DNA of 64,000 nucleotides from Pseudomonadota bacterium (GTDB lineage: Bacteria > Pseudomonadota > Alphaproteobacteria > Sphingomonadales > Sphingomonadaceae). The stretch covers positions 1 to 64,000 of the forward strand of contig JAEZHP010000151.1 in NCBI GenBank assembly GCA_023416515.1, given 5' to 3'. The notes under the pieces were generated by a model that was not told the DNA's origin, made no database searches, and saw nothing but the letters and a program-made list of their open reading frames with translations. Positions 29,800 through 37,793 of this stretch are shown one piece after another (the stretch's first letter is position 1; the number at the start of each line of letters is the position of its first letter). The position numbers and the translations under genes are program-made.

Positions 29800-31455
29800 G
29801 CGGCCGCTCGACCACACGCGTTCGCCGGCGATCCATGTCTCCAGCACCTGGGTGTCGCGGACCTGCCGCTGATCCAGATGGCCGAAGATGTCGCGGTCGA
29901 TGAAGATGAAGTCGGCATAATGGCCGGGCCGGAGGCTGCCGATGCGGTCCTCGGCGAAGCCCGCATAAGCGGCGCCGGTGGTGAAGGCGGCGAGCGCTTC
30001 CTCCAGGGTCAGGCGCTGCGCCGGAAGCCAGCCGCCGGGCGGACGGCCCTGCGCGTCTTGACGGCTCATGCCTGCGGCGAGACCGTGGAACGGGTTGGGG
30101 CTCTCGACCGGGAAGTCTGAGCCGAAAGCGAGCCGGGCGCCATTGTCGAGCATCGAGCGCCAGGCATAGGCGCCGCCGAGCCGAGGCAGGCCCATGCGCG
30201 CCTCGGCCATGTGCATGTCGCTGGTCTGGTGGACGGGCTGCATCGACGCGATGATCCCGTTGCGCCCGAAGCGCGGCAGGTCGGCGGGGTCGACGATCTG
30301 GGCATGCTCGATCCGCCACCGCCGGTCACCCGGGAATCGCGGCGCCAGCGCCTCGATCGCGCTCAAGAGTTGCGCGTTGGCGGCATCGCCGATCGCGTGG
30401 GTCGCGACCTGGAAGCCGCCCGCGGCCGCAGCCTCCATCTGAGCGCGAAGCTGGGTGTCGGTGAGGAAGCCGAGGCCGCGTTGCCCGGGCGCGTCGCGAT
30501 AATCATGCTTCAGCCAGGCGCCGCGCGAGCCGAGCGCGCCGTCCGAATAGATCTTGATTCCGCCCATTCGTAGCCGGCCGTCGTACAGCCACGGCGTCGG
30601 CCCGTTCGGAGCCACCGTTCGAAGCGCATCGAGGCTGCTCGCATAGCTCATGATCCTGAGTTGGAGTTGCCCCGCCTCACCGGCGCGGCGCATTGTCTGC
30701 CAGTCCTCGACGCTGGTGCCCATGTCGGCGGCGGCGGTGATCCCCATCGACACCAGCAGCCTCTGAGCCTGCGCGAGCGCCCGGTCGCGCTGCTCGGTGG
30801 TCGGCTCCGGCACGTGGCGCTGGATCAGCTGCTCGGCGGCGTCCACGAAGATGCCCGACGGCCGGTCGCCGATCCGCTCGATCCGCCCGCCCTCCGGCGC
30901 CTCGGTCGCGGCGGTGATACCGGCGGCGCGCATCGCGGCGCTGTTCGCCCAGCCGGCATGGCCGTCGACCCGCCCGAGCCAGACCGGCCGGTCGGACACG
31001 GCGGCATCGAGATCGGCCGCGGTCGGGAAGCGGCCGAGGCCCCACAACTCCTGGTTCCAGCCACGCCCGATGATCCACGGCAGGTTCGGGTTGGCCGCGG
31101 CATAAGCGCGAATCCGCTCCTGCGCCTGCGCAAGGCTGGTGGTGTCGCTGAGATCGAGCTGAAGCGCCGCATTGCCCAGCCCCATGATGTGCCCGTGGCC
31201 GTCGATCAGGCCGGGGATGAGCGTCCGCCCGCGGCCATCGATGATCGTGCCAGTGGCCGGCATCATCGGCCGCGGCTCGCCCTGGGCCAGCAGCCGGGTC
31301 ACTCGCCCGTCGGTGCCGATCACCATCCCGGTGAAGCGCTGGAGACGGCCGTCGGCGCCGATCGTGTAGCCGTTGACGTTGTTGACCAAAGTCTGGGCGG
31401 AGGCCGGCGAGGCGAGGCCGAGCAGGGCGACAAGGGCGAGGAGAATGCGGGTCAT
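29779..31455 (-). CDS. Secreted YtcJ-like amidohydrolase
   Basis: 558 aa with a signal peptide (MTRILLALVALLGLASPASAQ), so probably periplasmic. The amidohydrolase-3 fold shows TLIPGLIDGHGHIMG (metal-binding HxH), RGWNQELW, a carboxylated-Lys region MGGIKIYSDGALGSRGAW, VATHAIGDAAN (His), IEHAQIV (His) and FGSDFPVE (Asp). The family hydrolyses amides or N-formyl compounds; the substrate is not known. It is convergent with the dsbD-like gene and divergent from ilvA, 55 bases away. Confidence 0.88.
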   Translation of the reverse strand: MTRILLALVALLGLASPASAQTLVNNVNGYTIGADGRLQRFTGMVIGTDGRVTRLLAQGEPRPMMPATGTIIDGRGRTLIPGLIDGHGHIMGLGNAALQLDLSDTTSLAQAQERIRAYAAANPNLPWIIGRGWNQELWGLGRFPTAADLDAAVSDRPVWLGRVDGHAGWANSAAMRAAGITAATEAPEGGRIERIGDRPSGIFVDAAEQLIQRHVPEPTTEQRDRALAQAQRLLVSMGITAAADMGTSVEDWQTMRRAGEAGQLQLRIMSYASSLDALRTVAPNGPTPWLYDGRLRMGGIKIYSDGALGSRGAWLKHDYRDAPGQRGLGFLTDTQLRAQMEAAAAGGFQVATHAIGDAANAQLLSAIEALAPRFPGDRRWRIEHAQIVDPADLPRFGRNGIIASMQPVHQTSDMHMAEARMGLPRLGGAYAWRSMLDNGARLAFGSDFPVESPNPFHGLAAGMSRQDAQGRPPGGWLPAQRLTLEEALAAFTTGAAYAGFAEDRIGSLRPGHYADFIFIDRDIFGHLDQRQVRDTQVLETWIAGERVWSSGRSAGERG

Positions 31456-31510
31456 GTTCGCGGCTTAAGGCCTGTTTGCGCGGGCCGCCAGATGGGTCTA
31501 GACGCCGGCC

Positions 31511-32752
31511 ATGGCCCGAACCGCCGCGAGCGTCACCGAACTCCCCGTCACCATCGCAGACGTCGAAGCCGCCGCGGCGCGGATCGAGGGCGCGGTCGCG
31601 CAGACTCCGACGATGATCAGCCGAACCCTGTCCGAACGGACCGGAGCGACGGTCTACGTGAAGCTGGAGAACCTCCAGTTCACCGGCGCCTACAAGGAAC
31701 GCGGCGCCCTCAACCGGCTGCTCCAGCTCAGCGACGAGCAGAAGGAGCGCGGAGTCATTGCCGCTTCGGCCGGCAACCACGCCCAGGCGCTGGCCTATCA
31801 CGCCCGCCGCCTCGGCATTCCCGCGACCATCGTGATGCCGGCGCCGACCCCCTCGGTGAAGGTATCGCAGACCGAGCGGTTCGGCGCCGAGATCGTGCTC
31901 GAAGGCGAGACGTTCGACGAGGCGCTCGCCTGCGCTCTTCGGATCCAGGAGGAGCGCGGTCTTCTTTTCGTCCCTCCGTTCGACGACCCCTATATCGTCG
32001 CAGGCGCAGGCACGGTCGGGCTCGAGATGTTGACCGAGCAGCCCGACCTCGACGTTCTCGTCGTTCCGATCGGCGGCGGCGGCCTCATCTCGGGGATCGC
32101 CATCGCCGCCAAGGCGATGAAGCCGGAGATCGAGGTGATCGGAGTCCAGGCCGAGCTGTTCCCGTCGATGTTCTGCAAGGTGACCGGCGAGAAGCGTCCC
32201 TGCGTCGGCGACACCATCGCCGAGGGAATCGCGGTCAAGCGTCCCGGGGCGCTCACCGGCCAGATCGTCGATGCGATCGTCGATGAAATCCTGCTGGTGC
32301 CGGAGCGAGATCTTGAGACGGCGGTGAGCCTGCTGATCCAGCTCGAACGTACCGTGGCGGAAGGCGCCGGCGCTGCGGGGCTCGCGGCCCTGCTCACCCA
32401 TCCGGAACGGTTCGCGGGACGCAAGGTCGGGGTCGTCGTCACCGGCGGCAATATCGACACGCGGCTGCTCGCGACCGTGCTTCTGCGCGACCTCGCCCGC
32501 CAGGGCCGAATGACCCGCCTCAAGATCCAGATCCACGACCGGCCCGGCGCGATGTTCAGCGTCGTCCGGCTGTTCGAGAAGCATCAGGTCAACATCATCG
32601 AGATCGACCACCAGCGCATCTTCACCAAGCTGCCGGCGAAGGACGCGTTCATCGAGATCGAGTGCGAGGCGCGCGATACCGGCCAGCTCGACCGGATGAT
32701 CGCAGACATCCGCGGCGAGGGAATGAACGTCGAGACGGTAGCGATCGACTGA
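31511..32752 (+). CDS. ilvA: Threonine ammonia-lyase
   Basis: 413 aa. This PLP fold-type II enzyme makes 2-oxobutanoate for isoleucine. PLP Lys is K62 in FTGAYKERGA. ASAGNHAQALAYHAR and the glycine-rich IGGGGLISGIA bind the cofactor phosphate. One C-terminal ACT domain (about 335-413, RLKIQIHDRPGAMFSVVRL) replaces the double regulatory domain of long IlvA. This is the shorter form common in alphaproteobacteria. It starts at ATG 31511; no leader peptide or attenuator was seen upstream. Confidence 0.94.
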   Translation: MARTAASVTELPVTIADVEAAAARIEGAVAQTPTMISRTLSERTGATVYVKLENLQFTGAYKERGALNRLLQLSDEQKERGVIAASAGNHAQALAYHARRLGIPATIVMPAPTPSVKVSQTERFGAEIVLEGETFDEALACALRIQEERGLLFVPPFDDPYIVAGAGTVGLEMLTEQPDLDVLVVPIGGGGLISGIAIAAKAMKPEIEVIGVQAELFPSMFCKVTGEKRPCVGDTIAEGIAVKRPGALTGQIVDAIVDEILLVPERDLETAVSLLIQLERTVAEGAGAAGLAALLTHPERFAGRKVGVVVTGGNIDTRLLATVLLRDLARQGRMTRLKIQIHDRPGAMFSVVRLFEKHQVNIIEIDHQRIFTKLPAKDAFIEIECEARDTGQLDRMIADIRGEGMNVETVAID

Positions 32753-32879
32753 GATTCAGTCCCCGCCCGGGACGTTAGGCAAAGGCTGGGGATAAGCGAC
32801 TTTCTTTCGCTTTCCTGCGAGTCGCGTTGACACCATAATGTGCCTGTAACCGTTCTTCACGAAAAGGGCTGGAGACCAG

Positions 32880-33653
32880 GTGAGCGCACCGTTTCGCTTT
32901 CCCCGATTCTTCGTCACGACGCCCTCGCCGTGTCCCTATCTTGCGGGCAAGACCGAGAGGAAAGTCTTTACGGAGCTGTCGGGTCCGCATTCGGACGAGC
33001 TCAACGACGCCCTCGGCCGCATCGGCTTCCGCCGCAGCCAGAACGTCGCCTATCGCCCGAGCTGCATCGATTGCGCCGCCTGCGTGTCGGTCCGTGTCGT
33101 CGCATCCGAATTCCAGGCCAATCACAGCCAGAAGCGGACCCTGAAGCGCCACTCCGACCTCGAGGTCACTGCCTGCAAGCCGTGGGCGACGAGTGAGCAA
33201 TATGAGCTTCTGCGCCGCTACCTCCAGACCCGGCATCCCCAGGGCGGGATGGTCGAGATGGACGAGCACGACTTCTCCGACATGGTCGAGCAGTCGCCCG
33301 TCCGCACCTTCATCATCGAATATCGCGAGCCCTCGGTCGACGGCCGCCCCGGCAAGCTGGTCGGCGCCTGCCTCACCGATCAGCAGGCCGACGGTCTGTC
33401 GATGATCTACAGCTTCTTCGATCCCGAGGCGGAAGGCCGGTCCGGCCTGGGCACCTTCATCATCCTCGACCATATCGTGCGCGCGGCGCGGGCGGGCCTA
33501 CCCTACGTCTATCTCGGCTATTGGGTCGAGGATTCGCGGCGAATGGCCTACAAGTCGCGCTTCCGCCCGATCGAGAAGCTCGGCCCCAATGGCTGGCACC
33601 GCTTCGATCCCGAACAGCGTGAGCTTCCGCTCACCGTCTCCATTCAAGCCTGA
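32880..33653 (+). CDS. bpt: Aminoacyl-tRNA-protein transferase (leucyl/arginyl, Bpt/Ate type)
   Basis: 257 aa from GTG 32880, with GGAG upstream. The N-terminal CPYLAGKTERKVFTEL, YRPSCIDCAACVSVRV (about 57-75) and C-terminal YLGYWVEDSRRMAYKSRFRPIEKL match the Bpt family. Bpt transfers Leu from tRNA to N-terminal Asp or Glu, making proteins ClpS/ClpAP substrates (N-end rule). Alphaproteobacterial members are sometimes annotated as arginyltransferase; the sequence alone cannot decide. It runs alone between ilvA and a convergent TPR gene. Confidence 0.92.
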   Translation: MSAPFRFPRFFVTTPSPCPYLAGKTERKVFTELSGPHSDELNDALGRIGFRRSQNVAYRPSCIDCAACVSVRVVASEFQANHSQKRTLKRHSDLEVTACKPWATSEQYELLRRYLQTRHPQGGMVEMDEHDFSDMVEQSPVRTFIIEYREPSVDGRPGKLVGACLTDQQADGLSMIYSFFDPEAEGRSGLGTFIILDHIVRAARAGLPYVYLGYWVEDSRRMAYKSRFRPIEKLGPNGWHRFDPEQRELPLTVSIQA

Positions 33654-33657
33654 GCGA

Positions 33658-34332
33658 TCAGGACCCGGCGGTCTGAGTGGCCGGATTGCGCCGGGAGGCG
33701 GCGAGCGCGTCGGTTAGGTCGCGCGCCTGGTTGCTGTCATCACCGAATTTCGAACGTGCAGCGGCAAGGCCGCGCTCGAGCTCGGTCGTCAGCTCCGGCA
33801 GGCGCTGGACTCGGTTGAGGTAGATCGCCAACTCGAGCAGCGATTCGAGAGTCTGGGCATTGTCGAGGCCGAGCGCCCGCTCGCGCGATGAATAGACCCG
33901 ACGAAGCAGCGGCTCGGCGTCGTCATACTGGCGCATCTGGACGAACAGCTGAGCAAGGTTGGCGAGCGCATTGAGGGTGTCCGGGTCGTTCGGTCCCGCG
34001 ACTCGCTCGAGTCCCGCCGACGCTTCAAGAGCAAGCGGGAGCGCAGCCGCATAGTCGCCCTGCAGATAGTGAATGACCGCGATGTCATTCATCGTCTGGA
34101 AGGTCAGGCGATGAGTCCGCCCCAGACGGCGTTCGGCAATCTCGCGGGCTTCGGTCGAGAGGCGGAGTGCCTCGGTATAATTGCCGGTCCCGAAAGCCTG
34201 GCGCGCCTGGTCGTTGATCGAACGGAACGCCGCCTCCGCCGAACGCGGCTGCGCGTGAACGGCCGGTGGCGCCACACAGGCGAGCAGGATGGGCAGGATG
34301 GGCAGGATCTTCAGGACAGGTTTCGAACGCAT
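33658..34332 (-). CDS. Exported tetratricopeptide-repeat protein
   Basis: 224 aa with a signal peptide, MRSKPVLKILPILPILLACVAPPAVHAQ. Three or more Kinesin-light-chain-like TPRs follow: NYTEALRLSTEAREIAERRLG, DYAAALPLALEASAGLERVAG and QYDDAEPLLRRVYSSRERALG. These are protein-binding repeats with no enzyme signature. It is convergent with the transferase gene and divergent from the RidA gene, 94 bases apart. Confidence 0.85.
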   Translation of the reverse strand: MRSKPVLKILPILPILLACVAPPAVHAQPRSAEAAFRSINDQARQAFGTGNYTEALRLSTEAREIAERRLGRTHRLTFQTMNDIAVIHYLQGDYAAALPLALEASAGLERVAGPNDPDTLNALANLAQLFVQMRQYDDAEPLLRRVYSSRERALGLDNAQTLESLLELAIYLNRVQRLPELTTELERGLAAARSKFGDDSNQARDLTDALAASRRNPATQTAGS

Positions 34333-34426
34333 CGCGCAGACATGCGGCGGCGACCGGCCAAGTGCAAGGTCGGGAGGTGGCGGCGGACGAGAAAAGGGTT
34401 ACAATACCGTCACAAGGGGGGAGTCG

Positions 34427-34912
34427 ATGCGGCTTTTGCTGATCGCCGGACTGCTGCTCGCCGGCTGGGCGCCGGCAGCGGCGCAGGACGTTCGCCGCGT
34501 GGTCCCGCCGCGCTCCCCGATTGCAAATTCGGTCGAAGTCCCACCCGGGAGCCGCCTCGTCTATGTCAGCGGCACCGTCCCTGACGTTGCGAACGCCTCC
34601 GCGCCGGAGGGCAGCGTCGAGCGCTACGGCGACAGCGCGACCCAGACCCGGTCGATCCTGCGGACCGTCGAGCAGCGCCTTCGCGAGCATGGGCTGAGCT
34701 TGGGCGACGTCGTCATGATGCGCGTCTTCCTGGTCGCTCCGCCGGGCCAAGAGCGGATGGATTTCGCCGGGATGATGGCGGCCTATCGCGAATTTTTCGG
34801 CACCGCCGAGCAACCGAACGTGCCGGCTCGATCGACGATGCAGGTGGCGGGGCTCGCCGTTCCAGGATGGCTTGTGGAGATCGAGGTGACGGCGGCCGCC
34901 CGGCCGCGCTGA
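34427..34912 (+). CDS. Exported RidA-family protein
   Basis: 161 aa from ATG 34427, with AAGGGGGGAG upstream. A signal peptide (MRLLLIAGLLLAGWAPAAAQ) precedes a YjgF/RidA domain. The Arg that binds the imine carboxylate is in NVPARSTMQVAGL, and Glu follows in LVEIEVTAAA, so imine deamination is possible. Export is unusual, since classic RidA works in the cytoplasm on 2-aminoacrylate. It sits 18 bases before a TAT-exported flavin amine oxidase, which makes imines, so the pair could work in sequence outside the cytoplasm. Confidence 0.88.
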   Translation: MRLLLIAGLLLAGWAPAAAQDVRRVVPPRSPIANSVEVPPGSRLVYVSGTVPDVANASAPEGSVERYGDSATQTRSILRTVEQRLREHGLSLGDVVMMRVFLVAPPGQERMDFAGMMAAYREFFGTAEQPNVPARSTMQVAGLAVPGWLVEIEVTAAARPR

Positions 34913-34930
34913 CAAGAGGGGGGACGGCAG

Positions 34931-36496
34931 ATGGGGCTGACTCGGCGGGCTTTCCTCGAACGGCTCGGGGCAGTCGGCGGCTATAGCGCCGTCTACCTCG
35001 GAATGGAGGCGATGGGCCTCCTCAACGCTCCCCCCGCGTCGGCCGAGCCACTCGAGCTTCCGCGCCAGAACGGCCGAAGCGTCGTCATCCTCGGCGCCGG
35101 AATCGCCGGCCTCGTCTCCGCATATGAGCTTAAGCGCGCCGGCTGGGACGTGACCGTGCTCGAAGCGCGAGACCGGGTCGCCGGACGTGTGTGGACGATC
35201 CGCGATGGCGACCGAATCGTCCAGAATGGCCGGCCCGACCAGGTCGCCCGCTTTTCAGACGGCCTCTATCTCAATGCCGGCGCCGCAAGGATCCCCGCGG
35301 CCCACCGAACCATCCTCGGCTACGCCAAGAATCTGCGCGTTCCGCTGGAGGTGATGGTCAACGCCAACCGCGCGTCCAAATGGGATTTCGGCGGGCAGGT
35401 CTATTCGAACCGCCAGGTCGTCAACAGCGTCCGCGGGCGGTTCAGCGAGCTTCTCGCCAAGGCGATCGACGGCCATGCGCTCGATGCCGAAATCCCTGCG
35501 AACCAGCGCGACCATCTGCGCGGCTTCCTCCGCTTCTACGGCGAGCTCAACCGGCGCGGGGAATATGAGCCAGGCGAGCGCACGGGCTTCGTCCGCCAGC
35601 CCGGCGGCTACCTCACGACTGGGCAGCCGGTCCCCGGCCTCACGCTCGAGCAGATCATGAGCCAGCCGGCCTGGGCCCTCCCCTTGGTGTTCGAAGAATT
35701 CTTCGACCAGCAATCGCCGATGCTTCAGCCGATCGGCGGAATGGATCGCATCGCACACGCCCTTTACGAGCAGGTCCGCCCGCACGTCCGGCTCAACAGC
35801 CCGGTCACCGAAATCCGCCGGGTCGGCGACCGGGTCCGGATCGTCCACGGGCCGGGCCGCCGGGCGCTTGAGGCGGATTATTGCGTCTGCACCCTGCCGC
35901 TGCCGCTGCTCCAGCGCGTCGCCAACGACTTCTCGCCCGCGAAGCAGGCGGCGATCCGCGACGTGCCCTATGTGCCCGCGGTCAAGGTCGCCTTCGAATC
36001 CCCGCGCTTCTGGGAGGATGAGGGGATCTATGGCGGCATCGGCTGGACCGACCAGCTCAACGAGAATTTGCTCTATCCCTCCGGCGGATGGCATTCCGAC
36101 AAGGGTGTGCTCGTCGCCGCCTATGTCGCCGGCTGGACCGGTGAGGATCATCCGGCCCGCTTCACCGCTCTGAGCCACGAGGAGCGCTTCCGAATCTCTC
36201 GCGAGGTGGTCGAGCGGATGCACCCAGGCCACAGCCGCGACCTCATCAACCCGGTCACCGTCGCCTGGGGCCTCACCCCCTGGTCCCAAGGAGTCGGCCC
36301 GGCGCATCCCGACTGGTTCAACAATCCGCGGCCCACTCGCTATGCCGAACTGCTTCGGCCGGAGGGGCCGATCTACTTCGCCGGCGAGCATCTGAGCTAC
36401 ATCCTGTTCTGGCAGGAAGGCGCGGCGCTGTCCGCCCACGAGGCAATGCGGCTGATGAGCGCTCATGCCGCCGAACGGCGCCTTACCGCAGCTTGA
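34931..36496 (+). CDS. TAT-exported flavin monoamine/L-amino-acid oxidase family protein
   Basis: 521 aa. A twin-arginine signal (LTRRAFLERLGAVGG) is followed by a GMC/MAO-type FAD fold: VVILGAGIAGLVSAYELKRA (about 50-69), ARDRVAGRVWTI with a GG-loop-like turn, DYCVCTLPLPLLQRV, and the C-terminal FAD-contact IYFAGEHLSYILFWQEGA. It resembles bacterial L-amino-acid oxidases and tryptophan 2-monooxygenases. An FAD protein with a folded-protein export signal should act in the periplasm. Its partners are exported RidA upstream and a lipoprotein methyltransferase 17 bases downstream. Confidence 0.88.
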   Translation: MGLTRRAFLERLGAVGGYSAVYLGMEAMGLLNAPPASAEPLELPRQNGRSVVILGAGIAGLVSAYELKRAGWDVTVLEARDRVAGRVWTIRDGDRIVQNGRPDQVARFSDGLYLNAGAARIPAAHRTILGYAKNLRVPLEVMVNANRASKWDFGGQVYSNRQVVNSVRGRFSELLAKAIDGHALDAEIPANQRDHLRGFLRFYGELNRRGEYEPGERTGFVRQPGGYLTTGQPVPGLTLEQIMSQPAWALPLVFEEFFDQQSPMLQPIGGMDRIAHALYEQVRPHVRLNSPVTEIRRVGDRVRIVHGPGRRALEADYCVCTLPLPLLQRVANDFSPAKQAAIRDVPYVPAVKVAFESPRFWEDEGIYGGIGWTDQLNENLLYPSGGWHSDKGVLVAAYVAGWTGEDHPARFTALSHEERFRISREVVERMHPGHSRDLINPVTVAWGLTPWSQGVGPAHPDWFNNPRPTRYAELLRPEGPIYFAGEHLSYILFWQEGAALSAHEAMRLMSAHAAERRLTAA

Positions 36497-36513
36497 AGAG
36501 GAGGAGAGTAGAG

Positions 36514-37275
36514 ATGCTGAAGCGGATGACGATCGCGGCCGCCGCGCTGCTGGCGCTGCAGGGTTGTGCGACCACGCCGCCGCCCGACTTCGCGGCTGCG
36601 GTGGCGGCGCCGGGGCGGAGCGAAGAGCATCGCCGTCTCGACGAGGTGCGCCGTCCCGCCGAGATCCTCGCCTTCATGGGGCTGAAGCGCGGCGACCGGG
36701 TCCTCGATTACTTCACGGGCAGCGGCTATTATGCCGAGCTGATGGCAGAGGCCGTCGGGCCGGAAGGCTCGGTGGTCGGCTGGAACAGCGCCAGCTTCGG
36801 CGCCAACCCGCAGGTCCGCGCGAGCCTCGACGCCATCGCCGCGCGCCACCCCAATGCCACCTTCACCGCGTCGCCGGTCACCCAGCTGTCGTTCGCCCCG
36901 GAAGCCTTCGACTTCGTGATGATGCACCTCGTTTATCACGACGCTTATTGGGAGAGCGAACGGTTCGGGCTTCCGCGGATCGATCCCAATACGGTGACTC
37001 GCGCGGTCTACCAGGCGCTGAAGCCGGGCGGCGTTGTCGCGGTCATCGACCATGTCGCCAATCCGGGCCGTGACACCCGCGCGGAGGTCGAGGCCAATCA
37101 CCGGATTCTGCCGGAGACGATCCGGGCCGACTTCGAACGGGCAGGCTTCGTTCTCGAGGCGGAATCGCCGCTTCTTCGCAACCCGGCCGACAATCGCTCG
37201 GTCAGCGTGTTCGACCCGGCGATCCGAGGCCGCACCGACCGTGTCGTCTACCGCTTCCGCAAGCCGCGGCGGTAG
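36514..37275 (+). CDS. Lipoprotein class I SAM-methyltransferase
   Basis: 253 aa from ATG 36514, with GAAGAGGAGGAG upstream. A lipobox signal (LLALQGC, Cys about 17) precedes a Rossmann methyltransferase core: VLDYFTGSGYYAELMAEAVGP (SAM motif I), FDFVMMHLVYHDAYWES, KPGGVVAVIDH. SAM is not expected in the periplasm, so either this is not a SAM enzyme in practice or the lipid anchor is not used. The protein may bind another ligand. Homologues with a lipobox are known in sphingomonads (from memory). Confidence 0.85.
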   Translation: MLKRMTIAAAALLALQGCATTPPPDFAAAVAAPGRSEEHRRLDEVRRPAEILAFMGLKRGDRVLDYFTGSGYYAELMAEAVGPEGSVVGWNSASFGANPQVRASLDAIAARHPNATFTASPVTQLSFAPEAFDFVMMHLVYHDAYWESERFGLPRIDPNTVTRAVYQALKPGGVVAVIDHVANPGRDTRAEVEANHRILPETIRADFERAGFVLEAESPLLRNPADNRSVSVFDPAIRGRTDRVVYRFRKPRR

Positions 37276-37277
37276 GG

Positions 37278-37697
37278 GTGGCCGAGAACAAGACCAAGCC
37301 GACCGCGGCGAGCGTCGCCGACTTCATCGACTCGGTTCCCAATGCGCAGCGGCGAGAGGATGCCAGGAAGGTCTGCGCGATGATGGAGCGGCTTTCCGGC
37401 TACCCCCCGGTCCTGTGGGGGCCGAGCATCGTCGGCTTCGGCTCCTATCATTACAAATATGAGAGCGGGCGCGAGGGCGACGCGGGCAGGATCGGCTTCT
37501 CGCCGCGATCGACCGCGCTCGTCCTCTATCTGGTCGACGGCTACGACGGGAAAGAGGAGCAGCTCGGCCGGCTCGGCAAGCACAAGACCGGGGTCTCCTG
37601 TCTCTACATCAACAAGCTCGCCGACGTGGACCTCGCGGTGCTTGAAGAGATGATCACCGACTCGCTCGCCTACATGGACGAGAAATACCCCCGCTGA
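37278..37697 (+). CDS. DUF1801 domain protein
   Basis: 139 aa from a GTG start two bases after the previous stop, so probably coupled. DUF1801 (YdhG-like) features: SVADFIDSVPNAQRREDARKVCAMM, PPVLWGPSIVGFGSYHYKYESG, AGRIGFSPRSTALVLYLVDGY, and the C-terminal CLYINKLADVDLAVLEEMI. Function is unknown in this family. No signal peptide is seen, unlike its three upstream neighbours. Confidence 0.88.
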   Translation: MAENKTKPTAASVADFIDSVPNAQRREDARKVCAMMERLSGYPPVLWGPSIVGFGSYHYKYESGREGDAGRIGFSPRSTALVLYLVDGYDGKEEQLGRLGKHKTGVSCLYINKLADVDLAVLEEMITDSLAYMDEKYPR

Positions 37698-37775
37698 AGG
37701 TCGCCGGGTTCGCCTCCCCCTTGCAGTCTGCGCATCCCATGTCATGAGACTGCAATAATTTCGTCATGTGACGCC

Positions 37776-37793
37776 CGGGGAGGTCCAGTCATT
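37776..37793 (+). promoter_or_regulatory. Strong ribosome-binding site before an AUU start
   Basis: GGGGAGGT (37777-37784) is a near-perfect anti-16S match, six bases before ATT at 37791. The reading frame from 37791 encodes the complete N-terminus of a Nudix hydrolase (MRQIAALPYRSTG if read as Met). The only ATG or GTG in that frame before the Nudix box is GTG 37890, inside the domain. This favours AUU as the initiation codon. Confidence 0.65.

Noticed and set aside
30677..32611. 644-codon - strand frame across ilvA and the amidohydrolase
   Set aside because: It spans two recognised genes on opposite strands and has no motif. It is composition-driven.
37768..37790. GTG 37768 as the start of the Nudix gene
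   Set aside because: It is in a different frame from the Nudix domain and would need a frameshift. GTG 37890 is in frame but lies inside the domain, so neither is satisfactory.
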